A stretch of 64,000 nt of DNA from the NCBI GenBank assembly GCA_027488935.1, contig JAIYAP010000035.1, positions 1 to 64,000 of the forward strand, read 5' to 3'. Each line of letters starts with the position of its first letter. Within the stretch, counting starts at the first letter, position 1. Both the position numbers and the translations under genes were made by a program. Below, in pieces: positions 54,965 to 64,000 of the stretch. Source of the stretch: Saprospiraceae bacterium. Lineage in GTDB: Bacteria > Bacteroidota > Bacteroidia > Chitinophagales > Saprospiraceae. The notes under the pieces are model-generated. The model was not told where the DNA came from, did not search any database, and saw nothing but the letters and a program-made list of their open reading frames with translations.

Positions 54965-57900
54965 ATGTACCCTCATCCCTACCGATTTGTTGCCTTCATC
55001 TTTTTGTTATGCTGCCATTTTAACATTTTTGCAGCAAACGAATTACCCGTTCAGCCAGCCACAATTCTGGTTGATACCATTGATCCTCAAATTACCTGCC
55101 CCGCAGATGTGGTCATTAACCTGCCACCCAATACCTGCGATACGGCTTATCAATTTACCATCGTTTATACCGATGATCAGCCGGATGTGACCTTGGTTCA
55201 GGCACAAGGCCTGCAATCGGGCGATCGTTTTCCGATTGGCACAACCCTCAATTTTTATGTAGCCCTGGATGCAGCAGGCAATACCGCTACTTGTTCATTT
55301 AATGTAACCGTAAATCCGGTTTCAGGACCATTGCAATGCATGGATGAAGTGGTTGTCAAATTAGACAATGATTGTTTGTACCTGCCTCCCGTAACCGCGT
55401 TTTTAGAAGTAAACACCTTTGGCTGTCCATCTAATTATGGATTGGAAGTTGATAAAACACCACCCTTTGGCAATGGTCCGTGGTCTCCAGCACTTTTTAC
55501 AGCCGGAGATATCAATAAATACTACCAATTCAGGGTCACCGATTTTACAACGGGCAATAAATGTTGGGGACAAGTGCTGGTGGTGGACAGCATGCCGCCG
55601 GTGCTTACTTGTACAAATATTATTACCAATTGTGCAATTGAGTCTACTACCCCCATTTTCCTGAGAGATAGTTTGGGCTTTGCTACTGCATTCCCAGTTG
55701 TGGTCGATAATTGCCAATTGAGCCAGGTTGCCCCGGTATTTGTTGATTTATCTACCCAATTACCCTGTAATCAAGCTTCCAACGGCGTACGTAAATCCAT
55801 TAGTCGGGTGTGGACTGCTTCTGATTTGGTGGGCAATAAGGCAAGTTGCACCCAGATCATTAGTTTAAAAGCCGATGCTGCCGAGGTTATTTTTCCTGCC
55901 GATACGACCTATTATGATTGCGGTGCATCCTTTGCACCTTTGAGTTTTACCGGAACCCCCTACTTTCAGGTGGGGAATCGGCGTTACCCGGTTTTTGAGA
56001 CGCAATCGTGTGCGCTGGATGCCAATTATTTTGATACCCTGGTACCAGTAGCGCTTTGCGATGGTGCGCGCCGGGTACAGCGGACTTGGAAGTTATATGA
56101 TTTGTGCGGGCAGCAGCCCATTGCCAATTTTCCAACCATCGGCATCCAAATCATTGATATTGTGGATACGACAGGGCCTGTGATTAGTTGCCCTGCCGAT
56201 GTGACGGTCGATTTGCCCACCGTAGATTGTTCAACACCGGTTGACTTGCCTGATTTTATCATCAGTGATCCTTGTTCCCGGATTGCCAGCCTGGAGGCCA
56301 GTTATGTTATTCATAATTTTAATTTTAGCCTTGCCGGTACTTTTATGGATGTACCGGGTGCGCCGAGTTCGGGGTTTGATACCTTGGGTGTGATGGGAGC
56401 CATTGATGATGTGCCATCTGGTGTTACGAAAGTCGTGTACACTGCAACAGATAATTGTGGTAACAGTAGTATTTGTGCTTTCAACTTACATGTTTGGGAT
56501 CAGGTGGCCCCCATTGCGTTGTGCGATACGCTTCCAACGGTTTTTTTAACAGGCGGTTTTGCAACAGATGTAAACGCCTCGCTTTTTGATTATAATTCAA
56601 GTGATGCTTGTGCGCCAATTGATTTTAGGGCAAAACGTCAGGAATCAGGCACTTGTCAACCCAACACCCAGTTTTACAAGCAGTTGCGATTTTGTTGTGC
56701 TGATATAGGCGATACCATTCCGGTGATTTTACGGGTTTATGATGTTCAATTGCCCGCCGATTCTGTCAGTAATGATTTTGCACCGGGTCAATACAGCGAT
56801 TGTTTGGTAGAAGTTATTGTCAAGGATACCCTTCCACCGCAATGCGCCGCGCCAAAGGATACCGTAGTGCTTTGTACCAATTTTAACCCCAGTTTGCCTT
56901 ATGGATCGTCCACGGTGATATCCTGTCAGGTTGATTCCGTGCTATTGAGTATTGATTATAGTTTGTTTGATAGTACTTGTAAAAAGGGCATCATTCAGCG
57001 CAACTTTCAAACTTATTTCAACGGAATAGCAGGCGGCCAGTGTAGTCAAAAGATTACCGTAGATTATGTGCAAAATTACGCAATCCGGTTTCCAGACGAT
57101 GTTATTGTATTCACCTGTAATGGAAACAACGATTTTGGAACACCGCAAGTGCACAATATGGCTTGCGAAAACATCAAAATTTCGTACACCGATGAGACCT
57201 TTAATATTGTGCCAGATGCCTGCTTCAAGATTGAGCGTCTTTGGAAAATCACGAATCTGTGCCTCTATGATTCCGCAGCGCCGCTGATTAAAGTGCCTAA
57301 TCCGAACCCGAATGCCATTTCCAACCACATAAGTAATTTACCCGGCCCGATTCTATCTCAAGCTGGAACACCAAGCCCCTGGTCACCAAGCGAAGTCAAA
57401 ATATTCCCAACAGATCCCCAACCAACCAATTACAGTGTATTTTGGAAAGCAGATGCCAATGGGTTTGAGTACAAGCAAATTATTAAAATAATAGACACGC
57501 AGGATCCGATTGTTCAAAACTGTCCAAGCCAAACAAAAGCGTTGCTCGATAAAAGTGATAACGACCCGTTACTTTGGAATGAAACATCCTTTATTGATAC
57601 CCTAACACAGATAAAAGATTTGGCGGAAGGTGATGTGGACAGCCTGATACTGAAGGCAACTGATTTGTGTAGCAAGGACAACATTACATTTCGATATCTT
57701 TTATTTCTCGACTTGAATCAGGATGGCATCCAGGAAACGGTGCTGAGTAGTACCCTCGGTAATGTTTTTGGACCAGGATTTGTTGCATTTAACAATTACA
57801 ACAATCCGAATTACACGGGAGGTACTGCCCGCGCATTTGATCAGCGCCCGGTCACGAACAACCAAAAATACCGTTTTGCCCTGCAAGTTTTGCCCGAAAC

Positions 57901-59590
57901 AAATGGGAGAAGTGCTCGAATTGCCTGGAATACTTTGAGTAACCCACAGGCGTATGTACCCGCGCAACTCCCATACGGCCGCCATCGCGTAAAGTGGTTT
58001 ATTGAAGATAATTGCGGAAATGAATCGGTTTGTGAATATAACTTTACCATAAAAGATGGCAAAGAACCAGTTGTTTCTTGCAACCAGAATGTGAGTAAAA
58101 CCCTGGCCGCAAACCATCAGGTGAGTGTGAGCGTAACCGATTTGGTTCAAAATTACAGCGATAACTACACGCCAAACAGCCAGTTGCTCTTGAGCATCCG
58201 GGAGGCAGGCAGCAATGTGGCGCTATTTCCCAATGGTGCCGGGTTGGGCCTAGCCATCTTTACGTGCGCGGACACGGGTGTGCATGAAATGGAGTTGTGG
58301 GTGCGCGATTTAAATGGTTTTGAAAGTTTCTGTACAACACAAGTAACCATCAACGACAACGATGGCAATTGTAGTAATCCACCCGTTGGTACCTTTCTAA
58401 CGGGCAATGTGCGTACCGAGCCTGGATACGGAGTGCCCCAGGTCGGAATGAATTTTGAATCCACAAGCAACAACCTGCCTTACAATTTATTTAATGCGAC
58501 CTATACCGATACAATCGGAAATTACAGCATTGATTTGTCGCCTTACCCTATCCCGTATAACTCCGTGGTATTCCCTACAAAAGATGCAAATCCGCAAAAT
58601 GGGGTGTCAACCTTTGATCTTTTGCAAATATCAAAGCATGTACTGAATATTCAAGCGTTGAATTCGCCTTATAAGATGATTGCGGCAGATGTAAACCGGA
58701 GTAATTCGATTACTAATTTTGACATAGTAGAGGCGCGAAAATTGATTTTGGGTCTTTATACCGAATTTCCAAATAACACCTCCTGGCGATTTGTGCCAAT
58801 ATCGCATACTTTTTTAAACCCGTTTAACCCGTTTCAGGTTGCTTTTCCTGAGTCCATTGCATTATCATCTCAAATGGGCTTTGATTTTATGGCCATTAAA
58901 GTGGGCGATGTCAACAACAGCGCTCAAACGGACAGCCTGGATATAACGGATGACAGAACTGGTGGTTTGGCCGTTTTTGAAGTTGCAGAACGGGATTTTG
59001 AGGCAGGAGAACGGTTTGTCGTACACCTGCAGCCGCTTGAGGCGTTAGCTGGATACCAGTTTTCATTGCAATATGATGATTTGGAACTTATAACAGCGCA
59101 ATCAGAATCCCTCGCTGTACAGGAGCACCTTGGAATATTCCCGAAAGTACTGACCGCGTCCTTTGAAACGGGCAGTCCGGCACTGGACCTATATTTTGAG
59201 GCAAAAAAGGCAGGGAAACTTAGTGATCAATTGCAGTTTTCCAACTTGATTACCACTTCAGAAGCCTATTCTATTTCAGAAGCCCTGTTGCGCCCGGTAT
59301 TGTTTTTTACCCGTGCTGCTGGTTCGGATAAAACGGTGGAACTATTCCAGAATATTCCCAATCCATTTTCAGACCAAACTACAATTGGTTTCCGGTTGCC
59401 CGAAAAAGGCCTTGTGCAATTGCTGGTTCAGGATCAAACAGGCAGGATCATTTTCCAAGAAACAAAAACGTATGAGGCAGGTATTCAAACAATACAGTTG
59501 AATACCGAAATATTCGCAGGACCCGGTGTGTATTACTACCAGTTGGATACCGAACAGGGGCGGGCCATCAAAAAAATGGCCAAATATTGA
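54965..59590 (+). CDS. Giant HYR/dockerin protein with T9SS type A sorting domain
   Basis: A 1541-residue secreted protein; the signal peptide ends near AANE (residue 24). Repeated HYR-type Ig-like domains follow, each opening like DPQITCPADV, GPVISCPADV, PQCAAPKD or DPIVQNCPSQ, with paired cysteines. A dockerin type I-like pair of Ca-binding loops lies near 1210-1260 (KDANPQNGVSTFD and AADVNRSNSITNFD), then a cohesin-like or Ig domain, then the type A T9SS domain (NIPNPFSDQT...GVYYYQL...KKMAKY). Such proteins are surface adhesins or matrix proteins. The start ATG 54965 precedes the signal peptide. Confidence 0.82.
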   Translation: MYPHPYRFVAFIFLLCCHFNIFAANELPVQPATILVDTIDPQITCPADVVINLPPNTCDTAYQFTIVYTDDQPDVTLVQAQGLQSGDRFPIGTTLNFYVALDAAGNTATCSFNVTVNPVSGPLQCMDEVVVKLDNDCLYLPPVTAFLEVNTFGCPSNYGLEVDKTPPFGNGPWSPALFTAGDINKYYQFRVTDFTTGNKCWGQVLVVDSMPPVLTCTNIITNCAIESTTPIFLRDSLGFATAFPVVVDNCQLSQVAPVFVDLSTQLPCNQASNGVRKSISRVWTASDLVGNKASCTQIISLKADAAEVIFPADTTYYDCGASFAPLSFTGTPYFQVGNRRYPVFETQSCALDANYFDTLVPVALCDGARRVQRTWKLYDLCGQQPIANFPTIGIQIIDIVDTTGPVISCPADVTVDLPTVDCSTPVDLPDFIISDPCSRIASLEASYVIHNFNFSLAGTFMDVPGAPSSGFDTLGVMGAIDDVPSGVTKVVYTATDNCGNSSICAFNLHVWDQVAPIALCDTLPTVFLTGGFATDVNASLFDYNSSDACAPIDFRAKRQESGTCQPNTQFYKQLRFCCADIGDTIPVILRVYDVQLPADSVSNDFAPGQYSDCLVEVIVKDTLPPQCAAPKDTVVLCTNFNPSLPYGSSTVISCQVDSVLLSIDYSLFDSTCKKGIIQRNFQTYFNGIAGGQCSQKITVDYVQNYAIRFPDDVIVFTCNGNNDFGTPQVHNMACENIKISYTDETFNIVPDACFKIERLWKITNLCLYDSAAPLIKVPNPNPNAISNHISNLPGPILSQAGTPSPWSPSEVKIFPTDPQPTNYSVFWKADANGFEYKQIIKIIDTQDPIVQNCPSQTKALLDKSDNDPLLWNETSFIDTLTQIKDLAEGDVDSLILKATDLCSKDNITFRYLLFLDLNQDGIQETVLSSTLGNVFGPGFVAFNNYNNPNYTGGTARAFDQRPVTNNQKYRFALQVLPETNGRSARIAWNTLSNPQAYVPAQLPYGRHRVKWFIEDNCGNESVCEYNFTIKDGKEPVVSCNQNVSKTLAANHQVSVSVTDLVQNYSDNYTPNSQLLLSIREAGSNVALFPNGAGLGLAIFTCADTGVHEMELWVRDLNGFESFCTTQVTINDNDGNCSNPPVGTFLTGNVRTEPGYGVPQVGMNFESTSNNLPYNLFNATYTDTIGNYSIDLSPYPIPYNSVVFPTKDANPQNGVSTFDLLQISKHVLNIQALNSPYKMIAADVNRSNSITNFDIVEARKLILGLYTEFPNNTSWRFVPISHTFLNPFNPFQVAFPESIALSSQMGFDFMAIKVGDVNNSAQTDSLDITDDRTGGLAVFEVAERDFEAGERFVVHLQPLEALAGYQFSLQYDDLELITAQSESLAVQEHLGIFPKVLTASFETGSPALDLYFEAKKAGKLSDQLQFSNLITTSEAYSISEALLRPVLFFTRAAGSDKTVELFQNIPNPFSDQTTIGFRLPEKGLVQLLVQDQTGRIIFQETKTYEAGIQTIQLNTEIFAGPGVYYYQLDTEQGRAIKKMAKY

Positions 59591-59614
59591 TCATCTGGTA
59601 ACATAAGGAGGATA

Positions 59615-59652
59615 GCCTGGTCAAAAAGTCTACTTTTTGATCAGGCAATTTT
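59615..59652. terminator. Terminator between the giant T9SS gene and pbpC
   Basis: 15-bp stem (59615-59629 with 59632-59646, one G-T pair) and a T-run after; convergent genes end on both sides. Confidence 0.8.
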
Positions 59653-59665
59653 TTATAAAGCAAGC

Positions 59666-62116
59666 CTAGTCTTTTCCAATAATTTCAAAAGCCTGTTCCA
59701 GTCGGTAGCCGTCTTTATCCACTAAAGTAAGCAGGTGTTTTCCAATAGCAGGTTGTAACGACATTTCGTGAAAAGACTGGGTGCTTCCAAGATAAGTGCC
59801 ATCCAGGTGCCAATAAATGAGGGTTTCTGCTTTTCGATGGGTCGCTTTAAAAACGGTGCTGCCGCGTTTTCCATCGAGGTCAATGGGGACATAAATTTTG
59901 GTATTGAATTTTGGATAAATAAACTGCATTGGATTGTGTTCAGAACTTGCCGAAGAAGCAATACAATCGGCTCGGAAGGGTGGGGGGCTTAAATAGGATG
60001 GGTTTTTACTTTTAAAATAAAACTCTTCCATCGGGGGTAATACAAACCAGGGCACATGTTGAATATTGGAGGCCAGTTCGCAATCGCTCGAAACTTGAAA
60101 CTGTCTGCTTGCATCGAGGTGTAGCAGCTGATGATAAGGACAAACCGGAGCATTTAATCCACTTTTAGGAATCCAAACCGTATCGGCGGTGCAATAATTT
60201 CCTGCCCGGTACCCGCTTTGGTGGCAAACCGTGGCCTGCTCCATGGCATCATAGGGTGGATCAAACCAGTTATTGCCTGGGAGTTGTTCAAAAATTTCAA
60301 ATAACACGGGCGCTGCTTTTTCTACCCCAATCAAACCAGGACGTCCTTCTCCATCGGCATTGCCTACCCAAACGCCGACCGCATACGCCGGCGTGACGCC
60401 CGCTGCCCAGGCATCCCTGAATCCAAGACTTGTGCCTGTTTTCCAGGCAATGCGTTGGCTGGCATCAAACAACTCCCATTCACCCGAACTGCTGGGGCGT
60501 TCTACCTGCTGCATGGCTTGAAACGTGTACCAAATAGCACCAGCTTGTAATAAATCGGACGAAGTAGAAAGAGCGGGTTTGGGTGGTGGCCGATCAGCCA
60601 AAAAAAACGGCGGTCGAAAATCGTGGGCATCGTACCGGCCATTTCGTGTATAAAAATTGCCGAGGGTACGTGCCATACAGGCGTACGTGTTGGTAACATC
60701 GAGTAAATTCGCCTCAGCCCCCCCTAAAATCAACGACAAGCCATAATGGCTCGGTGGAAATGGGAGGGTGTTTAGTCCCAGCCTTTTTAAATTAAAATGA
60801 AATTTTTCTAAACCATAGTGCTGCAATAAAAGCACAAAGGGTACATTGAGCGATCGAATAAGTGCACGTTTGGCAGGTACGGCGCCATCGTACGTTTCAA
60901 AATAATTTTCTGGTTTGTAGGCACCTAATTGGGTAGGGACATCTTGCAATAAACTTTCCGGTAAAATATCCCCACTTTCGAGCGCGAGTGCATACAAATA
61001 AGGTTTTAAAATACTGCCCGTACTCCTTGGAGCGGCCAGAATATCTACTGATTCACCATGTTCCTTTCCTGCGCCCACTACATTGCCTACATAAGCGAGT
61101 ACGGCACCAGTTTTCACATCCATTACGATGGCCGCCATATTATGAATATCATTACCTCGGTATACTTCCTGTCGTCTTGCCAAAATATCAACGACCCTTT
61201 GTTGCAATACACGGTCAATGGTCGTAAAAAAGCGGTTATTAGGTCGTTTTTTACCCGATTGCTCCTTTTGTTGCGCCAACTTTTCTAACAAATGCGGAGC
61301 AAGCATGGGTAAGGGCAGTGGTTGTTCAGGCAAGGGTTCTTCTTTGGCTAAATCACAAGCTAAGGCGGTGATTTTTCCTTGAAGTTGCATGCGATCCAGC
61401 AAGCTGTTTCTTTTGTTTAATAAAGCCTCCCGGTTACGTCCAGGATGAATCAGGGCAGGACTGTTTGGAAGCACCGCGAGGGTTGCCGCTTCGGCCCAAC
61501 TCAACAATTCGGGTCTTTTACCGTAATAACGCCAGGCAGCAGCTTCCAAGCCAACGACATTGCCACCAAAAGGGGCATGCGCTGCATACAAACGCAAAAT
61601 ACTTTTTTTGCTGTAGCCCAATTCAAGGCGCGTGGCCATCAATACTTCCATACTCTTTTCCCAAATCGTCCTTGGCGGATTTTGACGCGCCATACGGATC
61701 ACTTGCATCGTGATGGTGCTGCCGCCACTGACGATTTTGCCTTGGGAAACATTCAGCCAGAGTGACCGCAGCATGCTGATTGGGTCAATGCCTGGATGCC
61801 ACCAAAAGCGTTTGTCCTCAAAAGCAACCAGACAAGCGCTGTATTTTTCCGGAATCGATGCAGGCTCGGGAAAGCGCCATTGTCCGTCAGGTGCAATTTT
61901 TGCCCCTAACAGTTCGTGGTGATGGTCTTCCAATACCACCGAAAAAGGCGCATTAAACAGGGGGTAAGGCAGGCAAAATAGCCAAATCAGCAATCCAAGG
62001 CCAATTACCCCACTACGAATGGGGCGTTTTTTTATCCACGGAACCAATTGGACAAACCACCTCCGTAGCCAATCCGTGATTCTTTGGGAAAAAAACGATA
62101 ATTGGGGATGCTTCAT
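59666..62116 (-). CDS. pbpC: Penicillin-binding protein 1C
   Basis: An 816-residue bifunctional peptidoglycan synthase. It has an N-terminal membrane anchor (about 34-52), then the GT51 glycosyltransferase (EDKRFWWHPGID near 98, GGSTITMQ near 130). The transpeptidase domain has SxxK in RSTGSILKP near 366, SLN in RSLNVP and KTGTS near 560. A PbpC-type C-terminal Ig-like domain (about 725-816) follows. All active-site motifs are present. It is transcribed leftward, 40 bp after the outer-membrane protein gene, and so may share a transcript with coaX. Confidence 0.93.
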   Translation of the reverse strand: MKHPQLSFFSQRITDWLRRWFVQLVPWIKKRPIRSGVIGLGLLIWLFCLPYPLFNAPFSVVLEDHHHELLGAKIAPDGQWRFPEPASIPEKYSACLVAFEDKRFWWHPGIDPISMLRSLWLNVSQGKIVSGGSTITMQVIRMARQNPPRTIWEKSMEVLMATRLELGYSKKSILRLYAAHAPFGGNVVGLEAAAWRYYGKRPELLSWAEAATLAVLPNSPALIHPGRNREALLNKRNSLLDRMQLQGKITALACDLAKEEPLPEQPLPLPMLAPHLLEKLAQQKEQSGKKRPNNRFFTTIDRVLQQRVVDILARRQEVYRGNDIHNMAAIVMDVKTGAVLAYVGNVVGAGKEHGESVDILAAPRSTGSILKPYLYALALESGDILPESLLQDVPTQLGAYKPENYFETYDGAVPAKRALIRSLNVPFVLLLQHYGLEKFHFNLKRLGLNTLPFPPSHYGLSLILGGAEANLLDVTNTYACMARTLGNFYTRNGRYDAHDFRPPFFLADRPPPKPALSTSSDLLQAGAIWYTFQAMQQVERPSSSGEWELFDASQRIAWKTGTSLGFRDAWAAGVTPAYAVGVWVGNADGEGRPGLIGVEKAAPVLFEIFEQLPGNNWFDPPYDAMEQATVCHQSGYRAGNYCTADTVWIPKSGLNAPVCPYHQLLHLDASRQFQVSSDCELASNIQHVPWFVLPPMEEFYFKSKNPSYLSPPPFRADCIASSASSEHNPMQFIYPKFNTKIYVPIDLDGKRGSTVFKATHRKAETLIYWHLDGTYLGSTQSFHEMSLQPAIGKHLLTLVDKDGYRLEQAFEIIGKD

Positions 62117-62155
62117 AGTTGGATTGAATCAAGCGATATAACCCTGCTGAAATGA

Positions 62156-63529
62156 TTACTCAAAACGACGTTTAAAGAACCAGGTATTATCGTTTAAGGT
62201 GAAGCCGAGGGTAACTTTGGCGTATTGTTCTTCAATACTAGTTCCGGCACCGTTGCGACCCAATTCGAATGCTACATTTACAAAAGAAGTTTGTTGGCGT
62301 GGCAGGGTGATCGGAAATCCTAAGCCAAGGGTAATTCCAATATTCTCAAACGATTTTCCTTCTATGTAACGTGGGTCTTCTCGCAAAAACGCACCAGCGC
62401 GATACCGTACTCGTTTGAAGTACCGGTTGTAGGAAATGGCGTTTGGGGTATATTCTATACCTCCTGAAACGGAGAATGCATTGCGCATGGTTTCAGGACG
62501 GGCTTCATTTTCGTAATTTTTCCACATGTCGAGCCCAAATTGCAAACCCGCTTTAAAGCGAACAGCATTGACATATTGAATACCCACCGTAAAGGCTGCG
62601 GGCATGGTCATCTTTTGGTTCAGGGCATTTTCGCCGGTAAAATTAATCAACGTATCCGGGCTAGCGAAAGTACCACCTGCACTGGTGTTTCGAGAGCGAA
62701 CAAATAAGTCTTCGTTAATGACATTCATTTTGGTATTGCCATGCGCTGTAAATCCGAGGGTAAACCAACGTTTTGGGGTTGTTTTGTCCGTTTCAAAATA
62801 TTCCAGCATCACGTCATGCTGCACCCCGACATTATAAACAAAGCCTTTAATGGTCAGGTCATTCCGACTATTGTTCAAAAAGGAGTAGGTATTGGCTGCA
62901 TCAAAATCATTGATCGATTCATAGCGTGATTTGCCGAAAGCCCATCCTAAAGTTAGTCCGAAAGACGTATTGTTGTATTTAGCAGCGCCGTTCCAGGCTA
63001 AACGATATGTACCGCCGTTGCCTTGGAAGGTGTTGTTTACCAAACCCAAATCGGCAGTGGAGTCACTCGAAACAGTTTTATAACCCACTAAAGAATAGGG
63101 AGTTAATGAAACGCCCATCCCATAACGCCATGGGGATTTTACTTTATCAAGCACCTCATTGATTGGACTGTTGAGTGTAAAGCCAAGTGCCAGGTATGCG
63201 AGATTGCCGCTCCAGTTGTTGAGGGTAGCGTTTGTTGAGCTATACTGACTATATGTTGCATACATACCAGTTTCGAGGGTAGTCGTTTTCAGGTGTGCAA
63301 AGGATGCAGGGTTTGAAAGGTTGAGGTGATAGGGATCGTGGAAGGCAGCAGTTTGGCCAGCCCATCCGGCCTGATTGGCAAAATATTGCGGGAGCAGATC
63401 GCCAATTCCAAATCGCGAGTATGCAGAATTTTGTTTGGGCTGGGCGATCAAAAACGTTGTGCAGAAAAATAAAAGCAACGCGGAAATGAGTAGTCGCATG
63501 TATATCTTTTGTTTGGGCCTGCCGGCCAT
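62156..63529 (-). CDS. Outer-membrane beta-barrel protein next to coaX
   Basis: A 457-residue protein with a signal peptide (about 10-30, ending LIAQ) and repeated beta-strand-like segments with alternating aromatic residues to a C-terminal Phe (WFFKRRFE). No specific family motif is visible; the layout resembles Bacteroidota FadL-like or uncharacterised OMPs. The start ATG 63529 overlaps the coaX stop (TAATG), implying translational coupling. An ATG at 63499 would give a more compact signal peptide and is possible. Confidence 0.65.
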   Translation of the reverse strand: MAGRPKQKIYMRLLISALLLFFCTTFLIAQPKQNSAYSRFGIGDLLPQYFANQAGWAGQTAAFHDPYHLNLSNPASFAHLKTTTLETGMYATYSQYSSTNATLNNWSGNLAYLALGFTLNSPINEVLDKVKSPWRYGMGVSLTPYSLVGYKTVSSDSTADLGLVNNTFQGNGGTYRLAWNGAAKYNNTSFGLTLGWAFGKSRYESINDFDAANTYSFLNNSRNDLTIKGFVYNVGVQHDVMLEYFETDKTTPKRWFTLGFTAHGNTKMNVINEDLFVRSRNTSAGGTFASPDTLINFTGENALNQKMTMPAAFTVGIQYVNAVRFKAGLQFGLDMWKNYENEARPETMRNAFSVSGGIEYTPNAISYNRYFKRVRYRAGAFLREDPRYIEGKSFENIGITLGLGFPITLPRQQTSFVNVAFELGRNGAGTSIEEQYAKVTLGFTLNDNTWFFKRRFE

Positions 63530-64000
63530 TAAGGGTGTTGATTAAAATTCAGAATACTATTTAAACCGATCATCGTCAGGTCGGTAGAAACTGAAAGTGA
63601 TTTTATTGCAAGTTGCGGAAAAAAGAAATGGGCATCTCCGCCTGTTAGTAAGACCTGCAAAGGACTTAATTTTTGCTCGAATAACCTCGAAAAACCTTCT
63701 ATTTCCAAAACAGCACCATACAAGGCTCCATTTTGGAGCGCTGTTTCGGTGCTATATCCGATTATTTGATCGGGCCAGTGTTGGGCAACTTCGGGAAGCC
63801 TAGCGGTGAAATGATGCATGGCTTTGATACGCATGGCAGCCCCAGGTGCGATATTGCCCCCCAAATACACCGCATTTGATGTAATCAGGTCGTATTTTAT
63901 ACAAGTTCCACAATCAATAACCAGACAATTGGTTTTTGGAAAAAGTTTTTGCGCGCCGGCAATTCCGGCAAGTCGATCTTTTCCCAGGGTTAAAGGTGTT
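63529..64000 (-). CDS. coaX: Type III pantothenate kinase, C-terminal part (start outside window)
   Basis: The frame is open from the window edge to the stop at 63529-63531. The visible 156 residues hold LGKDRLAGIAGA, LVIDCGTCIKYDLI (an acidic Asp typical of CoaX active sites) and YLGGNIAPGAAMRIKAMHHFTARLP, all family signatures, followed by VLLTGGDAHFF. CoaX phosphorylates pantothenate, the first step of coenzyme A synthesis. It reads into the OMP gene by a TAATG overlap. Confidence 0.93.
   Translation of the reverse strand, partial: TPLTLGKDRLAGIAGAQKLFPKTNCLVIDCGTCIKYDLITSNAVYLGGNIAPGAAMRIKAMHHFTARLPEVAQHWPDQIIGYSTETALQNGALYGAVLEIEGFSRLFEQKLSPLQVLLTGGDAHFFFPQLAIKSLSVSTDLTMIGLNSILNFNQHP

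Overview
The window looks like a chromosomal segment of a member of the phylum Bacteroidota, probably a Saprospiria/Chitinophagia-like environmental lineage. The support is four secreted proteins with type IX secretion (T9SS) C-terminal domains, promoters of the Bacteroidota form TTG/TTTG-N17-20-TAnnTTTG, start codons almost without Shine-Dalgarno sequences, Bacteroidota-type lipoproteins, a short-form AMP nucleosidase, a TonB receptor paired with a Cys-rich protein, a CrtI/CrtB pair and a mevalonate-pathway enzyme. The finer placement is inference. I saw no rRNA, tRNA, CRISPR array, phage or insertion sequence.

Layout. 1-4.6 kb: the 3' end of a lysine-rich repeat protein, an AspA/AstE-type deacylase, and a leftward lipoprotein-PadR-PspC operon. 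4.8-7.3 kb: DUF177-rpmF, ridA and trpS. 7.3-9.4 kb: a PhoD-type phosphatase whose 3' end is duplicated on either side of a DUF433/DUF5615 toxin-antitoxin pair. 9.5-11.8 kb: a leftward pair of PLP enzymes (cystathionine-beta-synthase-like, then an alpha-oxoamine synthase) that fits capnine-type sulfonolipid synthesis. 12.1-14.7 kb: a possible 30-residue membrane peptide gene, then crtI-crtB. 14.9-18.8 kb: an orphan histidine kinase, a membrane protein and paaZ. 18.9-23.1 kb: two T9SS cargo proteins, one a gingipain-like protease. 23.1-28.5 kb: YndJ/DUF1990, AMP nucleosidase and a GH3-beta-lactamase fusion. 28.6-34.2 kb: nitrilase, GNAT, a beta-helix protein and two family 2 glycosyltransferases. 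34.3-39.8 kb: uvrC, a gliding-type secreted protein and a fatty acid desaturase. 39.9-47.9 kb: a sodium:solute symporter, parE, folE, an acyl-CoA dehydrogenase and eno. 48.0-52.0 kb: a TonB receptor with its Cys-rich partner, and diphosphomevalonate decarboxylase. 52.1-59.6 kb: PASTA protein, rhodanese, an M43-like lipoprotein protease, a small lipoprotein and a giant HYR/dockerin T9SS protein. 59.7-64.0 kb: pbpC, an outer-membrane protein and the truncated coaX.

Most of the window is housekeeping and envelope biology: membrane lipids (sulfonolipid candidate, desaturase, carotenoid, mevalonate), peptidoglycan synthesis and recycling (pbpC, the GH3 fusion, the PASTA protein) and surface secretion. 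The most unusual structure is the toxin-antitoxin cassette between direct repeats of the phosphatase 3' end. Next are the putative sulfonolipid operon with a hairpin-rich leader, and several palindromes lying on or beside promoters.
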